Assembly: GCA_002355495.1 (NCBI GenBank)
Contig: AP017424.1
Location: 5,645,501-5,709,500 of the forward strand
DNA: 64,000 nt
Source of the DNA: Streptomyces laurentii
GTDB taxonomy: Bacteria; Actinomycetota; Actinomycetes; Streptomycetales; Streptomycetaceae
Direction of reading: 5' to 3'
The position numbers and the translations under genes were made by a program. Positions 44,308-53,565 of this stretch are shown one piece after another. The notes beneath the pieces are model-generated. The model was given only the letters and a program-made list of their open reading frames with translations. It did no database searches and had not been told where the DNA came from. Position 1 is the stretch's first letter. Every line of letters starts with the position of its first letter.

Positions 44308-44901
44308 ATGGAAGCTTTCACCACGCACACCGGCCGCGCCGTCCCGCTGCGCCGCGGCAACGTCGACACCGACCAGATCATCCCCGCGCACTGGCTCAAG
44401 AAGGTCACCCGCGACGGCTTCGAGGACGGCCTCTTCGAGGCCTGGCGCAAGGACCCGGAGTTCGTCCTGAACCGCCCCGAGCGGGAGGGTGCCACCGTCC
44501 TGGTGGCCGGACCCGACTTCGGCACCGGCTCCTCCCGTGAGCACGCCGTCTGGGCGCTGCAGAACTACGGCTTCAAGACCGTGATCTCCGCCCGGTTCGC
44601 CGACATCTTCCGCGGCAACTCGCTGAAGAACGGCCTGCTCACCGTGGTCCTGCCGCAGTCCGTCGTGGACGCCCTGTGGGAGCTGACCGAGGCCGACCCG
44701 GCCGCCGAGATCACCGTCGACCTGCAGGCCCGCAAGGTCCTCGCCGCCGGGATCGACGCCGACTTCGAGCTCGACGAGAACGCCCGCTGGCGGCTCCTGA
44801 ACGGCCTCGACGACATCAGCCTCACCCTTCAGAACGAAGCGGACATCGCCGCCTACGAGGCCTCCAGGCCGGCCTTCAAGCCCCGTACAATTACGGTCTG
44901 A
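44308..44901 (+). CDS. leuD: 3-isopropylmalate dehydratase small subunit
   Basis: A 197-aa swivel-domain subunit. Motifs: RGNVDTDQIIPAHWLK, GPDFGTGSSREHAVWAL and ARFADIFRGNSLKNGLL. It is co-translated with leuC. Full length. Confidence 0.96.
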   Translation: MEAFTTHTGRAVPLRRGNVDTDQIIPAHWLKKVTRDGFEDGLFEAWRKDPEFVLNRPEREGATVLVAGPDFGTGSSREHAVWALQNYGFKTVISARFADIFRGNSLKNGLLTVVLPQSVVDALWELTEADPAAEITVDLQARKVLAAGIDADFELDENARWRLLNGLDDISLTLQNEADIAAYEASRPAFKPRTITV

Positions 44902-44918
44902 GCAGCGCGTTTCCGGTA

Positions 44919-44950
44919 CTGCGCCCTCCACCACCCGGTGGGGGGCGCAG
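44919..44950 (+). terminator. Terminator after leuCD
   Basis: CTGCGCCC (44919-44926) with GGGCGCAG (44943-44950), enclosing CCACC/GGTGG and a 4-nt loop, 17 bp after the leuD stop. Confidence 0.7.
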
Positions 44951-45005
44951 TCGCTTGTTGAGCCCCAGTCGGGCGACAACTCGCCCCAGATGGCACAATC
45001 GGTGC

Positions 45006-45233
45006 ATGGAACGCGACAGCCAACTCGAGCTCTACGAGGCCGTCGCCGCCCGATTGAAGGAAGCGCACACAAGAGTGCGCGCACTGCAAGTCCCGGAGGG
45101 CGTAAGGATGGCGCTGTCCCGGAAGCTGCTGGTCGTCACGGCCGCGGCGAAGCACGATCTCGCGGACGCGGCAACGCGTCTGGACCGGTTGATGAAGGAC
45201 CTCGACGAGGGCCGATTCCCTGAAGGCGACTGA
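45006..45233 (+). CDS. 75-aa helical protein of unknown function
   Basis: MERDSQLELYEAVAARLKEA, then a helical continuation to DEGRFPEGD. It looks like a two-helix protein without membrane segments. CACAAT 6 nt before the ATG suggests a leaderless transcript, since no ribosome site is visible. Located between leuD and hupS. No family recognised. Confidence 0.7.
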   Translation: MERDSQLELYEAVAARLKEAHTRVRALQVPEGVRMALSRKLLVVTAAAKHDLADAATRLDRLMKDLDEGRFPEGD

Positions 45234-45296
45234 CACCCGGAACTCCGCAACGGAACTTCCGCGTTGCGGCACTAGGGTGATTAGACCGTTTCGTGT

Positions 45297-45325
45297 TTGA
45301 TTTGCGGTATATACATGCCTAACGT
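45297..45325 (+). promoter_or_regulatory. Promoter of hupS
   Basis: TTGATT (45297-45302) and TAACGT (45320-45325) are separated by exactly 17 bp, 51 bp before the hupS start. Confidence 0.6.
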
Positions 45326-45376
45326 GCGAAAAAGCTTGAACACTTTCGTTCGGGCAGAGTCTCCGAAGGGGAAGAC

Positions 45377-46048
45377 GTGAACAAGGCGCAGCTCGTAGAA
45401 GCGATTGCCGACAAGTTGGGCGGTCGCCAGCAGGCCGCCGAAGCCGTCGACCACGTGCTCGACGCCATCGTGCGCGCCGTGGTCTCCGGCGACCGCGTGT
45501 CGGTCACCGGGTTCGGGTCGTTCGAGAAGGTCGACCGTCCCGCCCGCTACGCCCGCAACCCGCAGACGGGTGAGCGCGTCCGGGTCAAGAAGACCTCCGT
45601 GCCCCGCTTCCGCGCGGGTCAGGGCTTCAAGGACCTGGTCAGCGGCTCGAAGAAGCTCCCCAAGGGCGGCGAGGTCTCCGTCAAGAAGGCCCCCAAGGGC
45701 AGCCTGACCGGTGGCGCCTCCGCCACCGTGAAGAAGGCCGCCGCGAAGAAGGCCAGCGCCAAGAAGGCCGCCGCGAAGAAGACCACGGCCGCCAAGAAGA
45801 CGACCGCGGTCAAGAAGACCACGGCCGCCAAGAAGACCACGGCGGTCAAGAAGACCACCGCCGCGGCGAAGAAGGCCACCACGGCCGCCAAGAAGGCGAC
45901 CCCGGCCAAGAAGGCCACCACGGCCGCGAAGAAGGCCACCGCCGCCAAGAAGACGGCCCCGGCCAAGAAGGCCACCGCGAAGAAGGCGCCCGCCAAGAAG
46001 ACGACGGCGCGCAAGACCACCGCGAAGAAGGCCGCCGCGAAGAAGTAA
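45377..46048 (+). CDS. hupS: HU-family nucleoid protein with lysine-rich tail (HupS)
   Basis: A 223-aa DNA-binding protein. Residues 1-95 are a full HU domain (VNKAQLVEAIADKLGGRQQA, VTGFGSFEKVDRPARYARNP). The rest is a histone H1-like tail of repeated KKTTAAKKTT/AKKAT units. This two-part form is the actinobacterial HupS/Hup2, a spore and stress nucleoid protein in Streptomyces. GTG 45377 has AGGGGAAG upstream. The tail is made of low-complexity tandem repeats, so its length may vary between strains. Confidence 0.93.
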   Translation: MNKAQLVEAIADKLGGRQQAAEAVDHVLDAIVRAVVSGDRVSVTGFGSFEKVDRPARYARNPQTGERVRVKKTSVPRFRAGQGFKDLVSGSKKLPKGGEVSVKKAPKGSLTGGASATVKKAAAKKASAKKAAAKKTTAAKKTTAVKKTTAAKKTTAVKKTTAAAKKATTAAKKATPAKKATTAAKKATAAKKTAPAKKATAKKAPAKKTTARKTTAKKAAAKK

Positions 46049-46076
46049 GCCGCGACGGCGAGAGCGCTCACACGCC

Positions 46077-46107
46077 GGGCCGGGCTCCCTGACCAGGAGC
46101 CCGGCCC
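46077..46107 (+). terminator. Terminator after hupS
   Basis: A perfect 12-bp stem, GGGCCGGGCTCC (46077-46088) with GGAGCCCGGCCC (46096-46107), 29 bp after the hupS stop. It also faces the convergent 67-aa gene. Confidence 0.8.
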
Positions 46108-46140
46108 GCGGTGCGTCCCAGGCCCCCCGGGAGCCCGGGA

Positions 46141-46344
46141 TCAGAACGTCTGCAGCGTCACCAGCGTGATCCGCGCCGACGGGCCCTCGCCCGCCGTCTC
46201 GATCCGCACCCGCTGCCCGGGCCGCAGCAGCCGCAGGCCGCCCGCCTCGAACGCCTCCGCCCCGAACTCCACCGGGGTGCCGTCGTCGAGCAGCACACTG
46301 CCGCTGCGGGTCTCGGGATCGTACGTGTACGCGGTCGCCTGCAT
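46141..46344 (-). CDS. 67-aa conserved-looking small protein
   Basis: ATG 46344 to the stop at 46141. It reads MQATAYTYDPETRSGSVLLD, then alternating beta-like strands and a VRIETAGEGPSARITLVTLQ end. The strand pattern with a GSVLLDDG turn resembles a small OB or cold-shock-like barrel, but no family is certain. It follows cofC by 10 bp on the same strand and may be in its operon. Confidence 0.7.
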   Translation of the reverse strand: MQATAYTYDPETRSGSVLLDDGTPVEFGAEAFEAGGLRLLRPGQRVRIETAGEGPSARITLVTLQTF

Positions 46345-46354
46345 GCCCGGCAGC

Positions 46355-47046
46355 CTATCCGGCCGCCCGCACCCACCGGGCCGCCGTGCGCGGGCCCACC
46401 CCCAGTGCCAGGGCCGCCGCCAGGTCCCGGCCGGTGTCCACGTCCCGGCGTACGGAATCCACCCCCGCCAGCCGGATTTCCACCGCCCCCGACGACAAAT
46501 GGCGCCGCCGCGAAGCGCCCCCGAAAGCCGGTTCCAATTCCGTACCCGGACTCGCCGAGAGGAAAGTCGTGCCGATTTCGGCGGCGTCCGCGAGAAATGC
46601 CCGCGGGAATTGCCCCGCGACCGCCAGGACCCTGGCCAGCTCGGCGGGCCGCAGCGCCGGGAGATCCGCGTTCAGGGCCGCCACCCGCGCCCCCGGCCGC
46701 CCGGCCCGTACCGTACGGGCGCCGTGCGCCAGCGCGTCGTTGAGCCCGCCGCCCGGCGGATCGGGCACGATCCGCGCGCCCAGCGCCGCGAGCGACACGG
46801 CCGCGTCGGGATCGTCCGTGACGACCACCACATCCCGTACCCGGCCACAGGCCAGCGCCGCCGCCACCGTGTCCTCGGCGAAGGCCAGCGCCAACCGCCC
46901 CCGCAGCGGGCCCCCACGGCCGCCGCCAGCCGGCTCTTGGCCCGTGCCAGCGGCTTCAGCGGGACGACCAGGGACCAGGAACGTTCCTCCGCACCGCCGA
47001 AGTGACCACCCGACCGGTCGTCCGCGTAGGTCTTCATCCCACCCAT
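46355..47046 (-). CDS. cofC: 2-phospho-L-lactate guanylyltransferase (CofC), frameshifted
   Basis: An enzyme of coenzyme F420 synthesis. The N-terminus (GAEERSWSLVVPLKPLARAK, then SRLAAAVG) is in one frame; the rest (LALAFAEDTVAAALACGRVR, VVVTDDPDAA, LNADLPALRPAELARVLA, FLSASPGTELEPAFG) is in another. The break falls at the five-C run 46911-46915 (G on the coding strand), where one extra base rejoins them into a normal CofC of about 230 aa. GGAAG lies 8 nt before ATG 47046; ATG 47037 is the alternative. Sequencing error or genuine mutation cannot be told apart here. Confidence 0.8.
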
Positions 47047-47157
47047 TCTGTATTCTTCCCGCTCGCGAAACGCCAAGGCCCCGGGGCGTACGGTGTCCTA
47101 GGCCAGCAGCGGGGAGGCCCCTGACCCCCGCGCGTCCGTCCGGAGAAAGGTGTCCGA

Positions 47158-47910
47158 GTGTCCCGCCGCAGAATCGGCTTCTGGTACCGCCTGGCGGCGG
47201 TCATCGCCAAACCCCCGCTGGTGGTGTTCTTCAAGCGGGACTGGCGGGGTATGGAACACATCCCGGCCGACGGCGGCTTCATCACCGCGGTGAACCACAA
47301 CTCGTACCTGGATCCGCTGTCCTACGCGCACTACCAGTACAACACCGGCCGGGTGCCCCGTTTCCTGGCCAAGGCCGGCCTCTTCAAGGGCTCGTTCGTC
47401 GGCGCGATCCTGCGCGGCACCGGCCAGATCCCGGTCTACCGCGAGACCACCGACGCCCTGGACGCGTTCCGTTCCGCCGTCGACGCCATCGAACGCGGCG
47501 AGTGCGTCGCGTTCTACCCCGAGGGCACCCTGACCCGCGACCCCGAGATGTGGCCGATGGCCGGCAAGACCGGCGCCGCCCGGGTCGCGCTGCTCACCAA
47601 GGCGCCCGTCATCCCGGTCGCCCAGTGGGGCGCCAACCTCGCGATGCCGCCGTACGCCAAGGAGAACAAGCTCCGGCTGTGGCCCCGCAAGACCCTGATC
47701 GTGCAGGCCGGTCCGCCGGTCGACCTGTCCCGCTTCCACGACCTCGAACCGACGCCCGAGGTGCTCCGCCAGGTCACCGAGGAGATCATGGCGGCCATCA
47801 CCCGGATCCTCGAGGAGGTCCGCGGCGAGAAGGCCCCCGCCGAGGTGTACGACCACCGCAAGGCCCGGCAGGAACAGCGCCGCAAGGCCGCAGAGGAAGG
47901 CAAGAAGTGA
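47158..47910 (+). CDS. plsC: 1-acyl-sn-glycerol-3-phosphate acyltransferase (PlsC family)
   Basis: A 250-aa membrane-associated acyltransferase of phospholipid synthesis. The catalytic H-x4-D box is in VNHNSYLDPLS and the glycerol-3-phosphate motif in FYPEGTLTRDP. The C-terminus is charged and Lys-rich. GTG 47158 begins MSRRRIGFWYRLA. The stop overlaps the gpsA start (GTGA), so both phospholipid genes are translationally coupled. Confidence 0.9.
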   Translation: MSRRRIGFWYRLAAVIAKPPLVVFFKRDWRGMEHIPADGGFITAVNHNSYLDPLSYAHYQYNTGRVPRFLAKAGLFKGSFVGAILRGTGQIPVYRETTDALDAFRSAVDAIERGECVAFYPEGTLTRDPEMWPMAGKTGAARVALLTKAPVIPVAQWGANLAMPPYAKENKLRLWPRKTLIVQAGPPVDLSRFHDLEPTPEVLRQVTEEIMAAITRILEEVRGEKAPAEVYDHRKARQEQRRKAAEEGKK

Positions 47911-48908
47911 CCAAGGCAGCCGTCTTCGGCAACGGATCCTGGGGTACCGCCTTCGCGATGGTGCTCGCCGACGCGGGCTGCGAGGTGAGCCTCTGGGGCC
48001 GCCGTCCCGCCCTCGCCGAGACCATCAACACCACCGGGACCAACCCCGACTACCTGCCCGGGATCGAACTCCCCAAGGGCATCACGGCCACCGCCGACCC
48101 GGCCGAGGCCGCCCGCGACGCCGACTTCACCGTCCTCGTCGTGCCCTCCCAGACGCTGCGCGAGAACCTCGCCGCCTGGACCCCGCTGCTCGCCCCCGGC
48201 ACCGTCCTCGTCTCCCTGATGAAGGGCATCGAACTCGGCACCGCCAAGCGGATGAGCGAGGTCATCCGCGAGGTCGCCGGCGTCCCGGAGGAGCGCGTCG
48301 CCGTCCTCACCGGCCCCAACCTGGCCCTGGAGGTCGCCGCCCGGCAGCCCGCCGCCGCCGTCGCCGCCTGCGCCGACGAGGACGTCGCCCGGCGCCTCCA
48401 GGCCGCCTGCATGACCCCGTACTTCCGCCCGTACACCAACACCGACGTCGTCGGCTGCGAACTCGGCGGCGCCGTCAAGAACGTCATCGGGCTCGCCGTC
48501 GGCATCGCCGACGGCATGGGCCTCGGCGACAACTCCAAGGCCACGCTCATCACCCGCGGCCTCGCCGAGACCACCCGCCTCGGCCTCGCCATGGGCGCCG
48601 ACCCGCTGACCTTCTCCGGACTCGCGGGCCTCGGCGACCTGGTGGCCACCTGCTCCTCGCCGCTCTCCCGGAACCACACCTTCGGCACCAACCTCGGCCG
48701 CGGGATGACCCTCCAGGAGACCATCGCGGCCACCAAGCAGACCGCGGAGGGCGTCAAGTCCTGCGAATCCGTGCTCGATCTGGGCCGCCGGCACGGCGTC
48801 GACATGCCCATCACCGAGACGGTCGTGTCGATCGTGCACGAGGGCAAGCCGCCGGTCGTGGCGCTTCAGGAACTGATGTCGCGCAGCGCCAAGCCGGAAC
48901 GCCGCTGA
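47907..48908 (+). CDS. gpsA: Glycerol-3-phosphate dehydrogenase [NAD(P)+]
   Basis: A 333-aa enzyme making sn-glycerol-3-phosphate from dihydroxyacetone phosphate. Rossmann motif AVFGNGSWGTAFAMVLAD at the start; LMKGIELGTAKRMSEV, LTGPNLALEVA, the catalytic Lys region LGGAVKNVIGLAVG, and the C-terminal GLAGLGDLVATCSSPLSRN. GTG 47907 overlaps the plsC stop by 4 bp. Confidence 0.95.
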   Translation: MTKAAVFGNGSWGTAFAMVLADAGCEVSLWGRRPALAETINTTGTNPDYLPGIELPKGITATADPAEAARDADFTVLVVPSQTLRENLAAWTPLLAPGTVLVSLMKGIELGTAKRMSEVIREVAGVPEERVAVLTGPNLALEVAARQPAAAVAACADEDVARRLQAACMTPYFRPYTNTDVVGCELGGAVKNVIGLAVGIADGMGLGDNSKATLITRGLAETTRLGLAMGADPLTFSGLAGLGDLVATCSSPLSRNHTFGTNLGRGMTLQETIAATKQTAEGVKSCESVLDLGRRHGVDMPITETVVSIVHEGKPPVVALQELMSRSAKPERR

Positions 48909-48920
48909 CACGAAGCCGCG

Positions 48921-48970
48921 GAGCCGTTCCGGTGCCGCCGAATCGAATCGGCGGCACCGGAACGGCTCCG
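48921..48970 (+). terminator. Terminator after gpsA
   Basis: A perfect 22-bp stem (48921-48942 with 48949-48970) with a 6-nt ATCGAA loop, 12 bp after the gpsA stop. It is the longest terminator stem in the window. Confidence 0.85.
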
Positions 48971-49071
48971 GCGTGCCACGTCCCACCAGGTCCGGCCCAC
49001 TGCGCCGTACGAGCGCGACGGCCAGCGGGGCGCTCAGGAGTTCGGACACCGCAAGGTACGCTCGACGCGAT

Positions 49072-50211
49072 ATGAGCGAGAACACCCAGAGCCCCCGCAA
49101 GCCGCGCGTCGCCGTCGTCTTCGGCGGACGCAGCTCCGAGCACGCCATCTCCGTCCTCACCGCCGGCGCCGTCCTGCGCGCCATCGACCGGGACGTCTAC
49201 GACGTGCTGCCCATCGGCATCACGCAGGAGGGGCGCTGGGCGCTGACCGCCGACGCTCCCGAGCGGATGGCCATCGACGGCCGCACCCTGCCGGACGTCG
49301 ACGCCCTCGCCGAGTCCGGGACCGGCGGCGTGGTCCTGCCCGTCGACCCGGCCAGCCGCGAGGTCGTCCTGCACGAGCCCGGCAGCCTGCCGCAGGTCCT
49401 CGGCGAGGTCGACGTCGTCTTCCCCGTGCTGCACGGCCCGTACGGCGAGGACGGCACCCTCCAGGGCCTCCTGGAGCTCTCCGGCATCCCCTACGTCGGC
49501 GCGGGCGTCCTCGCCTCCGCCGTCGGCCAGGACAAGGAGTACATGAAGCGCGTCTTCACCTCCTTCGGCCTGCGCGTCGGCCCGTACGTCACGGTCCGCC
49601 CGCGCGAGTGGGACCAGAACCCGAACGCCGCCCGCAAGAAGATCGTGGAGTTCGCCGCCGACCACGGCTGGCCGCTTTTCGTGAAGCCGGCCCGCGGCGG
49701 TTCGTCCGTCGGCATCACCAAGGTCGACGACCTCTCCGGCCTCGACGAGGCCGTCGAGGAGGCCCGCCGGCACGACCCGAAGATCATCGTCGAGGCGCTG
49801 GTGCGCGGCCGCGAGATCGAGTGCGGCGTCCTGGAGTTCGAGGACGGCCCGCGCGCGAGCCTGCCCGCCGAGATCCCGCCGGTCACCGACCACGACTTCT
49901 ACGACTTCGAGGCCAAGTACATCGACTCGGCCTCCGGCATCGTGCCCGCGCCGATCGGCGACAAGGCCATCGCCGAGGTCCAGCGGCTCGCCGTCGAGGC
50001 CTACGAGGCCGTGTCCTGCGAGGGCCTGGTGCGCGCCGACTTCTTCCTCACGGAGGAAGGCGACTTCGTCATCAACGAGATCAACACCATGCCCGGCTTC
50101 ACGCCCATCTCCATGTACCCGCGCATGTGGCAGGAGAGCGGCGTCAGCTACCCGGAGCTCGTCAGCCGCCTCGTCCAGGCCGCGCTGAACCGTTCCACCG
50201 GCCTGCGCTAG
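49072..50211 (+). CDS. ddl: D-alanine--D-alanine ligase
   Basis: A 379-aa ATP-grasp enzyme of peptidoglycan precursor synthesis. N-terminal VAVVFGGRSSEHAISVLTAG, then DVVFPVLHGPYGEDGTLQGL, the ATP-grasp PLFVKPARGGSSVGITKV, RGREIECGVLE, and the metal site DFVINEINTMPGFTPISMYP. The SMYP rather than K-type omega loop suggests a standard D-Ala ligase. ATG 49072 lacks a ribosome site; TACGCT upstream suggests a leaderless message. Confidence 0.94.
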   Translation: MSENTQSPRKPRVAVVFGGRSSEHAISVLTAGAVLRAIDRDVYDVLPIGITQEGRWALTADAPERMAIDGRTLPDVDALAESGTGGVVLPVDPASREVVLHEPGSLPQVLGEVDVVFPVLHGPYGEDGTLQGLLELSGIPYVGAGVLASAVGQDKEYMKRVFTSFGLRVGPYVTVRPREWDQNPNAARKKIVEFAADHGWPLFVKPARGGSSVGITKVDDLSGLDEAVEEARRHDPKIIVEALVRGREIECGVLEFEDGPRASLPAEIPPVTDHDFYDFEAKYIDSASGIVPAPIGDKAIAEVQRLAVEAYEAVSCEGLVRADFFLTEEGDFVINEINTMPGFTPISMYPRMWQESGVSYPELVSRLVQAALNRSTGLR

Positions 50212-50239
50212 AACGCCGGAAGCGTTCCGACGGCTCGCG

Positions 50240-50270
50240 GCCGTCCGGTCTGTCTCACAGACTGGACGGC
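50240..50270. terminator. Shared terminator between ddl and the DUF3515 gene
   Basis: A 14-bp stem with one G-T pair (50240-50253 with 50257-50270) and a 3-nt loop; the right arm overlaps the end of the convergent lipoprotein gene. Confidence 0.7.
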
Positions 50271-50743
50271 ACGGCCTTCTTCACCGGGGCGGCGAGATCC
50301 ACGAGCGGACCCACGTCGTGCGCGTACCGCTCGTCCAGCGACACCTCCACGTACGCCTTGCGGTACGTGGTGGTGAACCGGGGACCGTCCCCCTCGCGCG
50401 GCTCGTACATCCAGTTCACGCCGTCCGCCTCGACGGCCCGCGCCTGCGGATCGCTCATCTTTTCGGGCCGGACGACCCCGCAGCGCAGTACGATCGCCCC
50501 GTCCCCCCACGCGGCGGTCAGCTCGGACTCGGGTTCGGTCCCGGTCCGGCCCAGCCCCGCCACGGTGTCGGGCAGCTCCTTCGCCAGGGCGCGGCAGACG
50601 GCCGCCTCGGCCGGCGGCGGAGCGGGAACCGCGACCGAACCCGAGTCCGACGCGGAACAGCCCGCGACCGTGAGCAGCAGGACGGCGCCCGCCACGGAAG
50701 CGGCGGCGCGGACGGGCAGGCCGAAAGGCCGGTGAGAAGACAT
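50255..50743 (-). CDS. DUF3515-type lipoprotein
   Basis: A 162-aa protein with a lipoprotein signal: helix VAGAVLLLTVAGCSASDSGS, with the lipobox Cys about residue 29. The mature part has an AVCRALAKELPDTVAGL stretch and IVLRCGVVRPEKM with two Cys, typical of the actinobacterial DUF3515 family of unknown role. ATG 50743 is the start. It is 23 bp downstream of the Lrp-type gene on the same strand. Confidence 0.85.
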   Translation of the reverse strand: MSSHRPFGLPVRAAASVAGAVLLLTVAGCSASDSGSVAVPAPPPAEAAVCRALAKELPDTVAGLGRTGTEPESELTAAWGDGAIVLRCGVVRPEKMSDPQARAVEADGVNWMYEPREGDGPRFTTTYRKAYVEVSLDERYAHDVGPLVDLAAPVKKAVPSSL

Positions 50744-50766
50744 CACCGGCCAAGGGTAGACGGGGG

Positions 50767-51000
50767 CTAGATATGCACGACCGGGCAGGTGAGGGTGCGC
50801 GTGATGCCTTCCACTTGCTGGACCTTGGCGACCACCATGCGGCCCAGCTCGTCGACGGTGTCGGCCTGTGCGCGGACGATCACGTCGTACGGTCCGGTCA
50901 CGTCCTCTGCCTGGATCACCCCCGACATCTTGCCGATGACCTCGGCGACGGACTGGGCCTTGCCCACTTCGGTCTGAATAAGGATGTACGCCTGTACCAC
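50767..51000 (-). CDS. Stand-alone Lrp/AsnC ligand-binding domain protein
   Basis: A 77-aa RAM/AsnC effector domain without a DNA-binding part: VVQAYILIQTEVGKAQSVAE, DVTGPYDVIVRAQADTVDEL and VVAKVQQVEGITRTLTCPVV. Such stand-alone domains form oligomers that bind amino acids. GGAGG lies 4 nt before GTG 51000. It is divergent from thiL. Confidence 0.9.
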   Translation of the reverse strand: MVQAYILIQTEVGKAQSVAEVIGKMSGVIQAEDVTGPYDVIVRAQADTVDELGRMVVAKVQQVEGITRTLTCPVVHI

Positions 51001-51233
51001 GGAACCTCCACGGCGGCCTTGAGGATCTTGTGGGAGAAAGAGACGCCACGGTACCGCGTCGTCGCGGAACGAGGGGAGACCTCCGGGTCCGGAGGCGCCC
51101 CGGGTGTGGCGTACACACATGACAAGTTGACGGTCTACTTGAAGGTATCCAACACGGTGACGGCCCGCGACCCGCACGGCGAGAAGCGGCACGGCGCGGC
51201 GGCGGCCGGCACGACGACACGAGGTGAATCGCG

Positions 51234-52192
51234 GTGAAGGGCACAGTCGGAGAGCTGGGCGAGTTCGGGCTCATCAGGGAACTCACCTCCCGGCTCACCA
51301 CCACCCCCGCGGTGCGGATCGGACCCGGCGACGACGCCGCCGTGGTCTCCGCCCCCGACCGGAGAGTGGTCGCCAGCACGGACATCCTGCTCGAAGGACG
51401 CCACTTCCGCCGCGACTGGTCGACGGCGTACGACGTGGGCCGCAAGGCCGCGGCGCAGAACCTCGCCGACATCGCCGCCATGGGCGCGGTGCCCACCGCG
51501 CTGCTGCTCGGCCTGGTCGTCCCCGCCGAACTCCCCGTCACCTGGCCCGCCGAACTCATGGACGGACTGCGCGACGAATGTCAGGTCGCGGGCGCCGCCG
51601 TGGTCGGCGGCGACGTGGTCCGCGGCGACACGATCACCGTCTCCATCACCGCCCTCGGCGACCTGCGCAACCACGAACCCGTCACCCGTGACGGCGCCCG
51701 GGCCGGCGACGTCGTCGCCTACACCGGCTGGCTCGGCTGGTCCGCCGCCGGATACGCGGTCCTCTCCCGCGGTTTCCGCTCCCCGCGCGCCTTCGTCGAG
51801 GCCCACCGCCGCCCCGAACCCCCGTACCACGCGGGCCCCGCGGCCGCCGGACTCGGCGCCACCGCCATGTGCGACGTCAGCGACGGGCTGATCGCCGACC
51901 TCGGGCACATCGCCGAGGCCAGCAAGGTCCGCATCGACCTGCGCTCCGGCCTCATCGACATCCCCAGCCAGATGCACGACATCGGCCAGGCCGTCGGCGT
52001 CGACCCGCTCCAGTGGGTGCTCACCGGGGGAGAGGACCACGCGATCGTGGCGACCTTCCCGCCCGAGGTGAAGCTGCCCGCCCGCTGGAAGGTCATCGGC
52101 TCGGTCCTCGGCCCCTCCCCGCTGCCGCACGTCACCGTGGACGGCGCGCCCTGGCACAGCACGGGCGGCTGGGACCACTTCGGCGGTACGGA

Positions 52193-52196
<4 letters not shown>
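51234..52196 (+). CDS. thiL: Thiamine-monophosphate kinase
   Basis: A 320-aa enzyme phosphorylating thiamine phosphate to thiamine diphosphate. Motifs: IGPGDDAAVVSAPDRRVVAS TD region, then HFRRDWSTAYDVGRKAAAQN, GGDVVRGDTITVSITALG, and DVSDGLIADLGHI. GTG 51234 has GAGGTGA upstream. The stop overlaps the thiD start by 4 bp, so both thiamine genes are coupled. Confidence 0.94.
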
Positions 52197-53029
<833 letters not shown>

Positions 53030-53070
53030 GGCGGGGAACACGCTCCGCGACCGTGTCCGGGCAAGGCAAA

Positions 53071-53098
53071 AGGCCGGTTCACCAAGGTGAACCGGCCT
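53071..53098. terminator. Bidirectional terminator between thiD and rpmB
   Basis: A 13-bp perfect stem, AGGCCGGTTCACC with GGTGAACCGGCCT, separated by AA; AAA precedes it, giving T's for minus-strand transcripts of rpmB. Confidence 0.75.
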
Positions 53099-53142
53099 CT
53101 CAAGGCAACCGCAGGGGCTGCGCTACGACACGAACGTCGCGG

Positions 53143-53328
53143 TTAGCGCGAGACCTTGCCGGCCTTGATGCACGAGGTGCAGACGTTGAGCCGCTTCGGC
53201 GTCCGACCGACCACGGCACGCACACGCTGGATGTTCGGGTTCCAGCGACGAGACGTACGGCGGTGCGAGTGCGAAATGTTGTTGCCGAAGCCCGGCCCCT
53301 TGCCGCAGACGTCGCAGTTGGCAGCCAC
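53143..53328 (-). CDS. rpmB: 50S ribosomal protein L28
   Basis: A 61-aa zinc-type L28 (C+ form): MAANCDVCGKGPGFGNNISH, TSRRWNPNIQRVRAVV and NVCTSCIKAGKVSR, with Cys pairs C-x2-C at both ends. GTG 53328 has GGAG upstream. It is divergent from the DAK2-domain gene. Confidence 0.95.
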   Translation of the reverse strand: MAANCDVCGKGPGFGNNISHSHRRTSRRWNPNIQRVRAVVGRTPKRLNVCTSCIKAGKVSR

Positions 53329-53565
53329 GGGTCACTCCAAAGACTTCAGATTTACAGTGAAACCGGCGCACCGGAATCGGATCAGTGATCTGAAGTGGTT
53401 TGCCGGGGAATGGCCCGGACGATGCCGGGCAACCGAAGCAGCATACAACGACTGCTTCCGTGGAACGAAACTACCATGTCCGGCGCAGCCCCCGCCCCCG
53501 GCCCCGCGTGAGCGCCGGACTACCCTGCGGTGAACCCCCACCGCAGAGCACAGGAGGACCACGCG

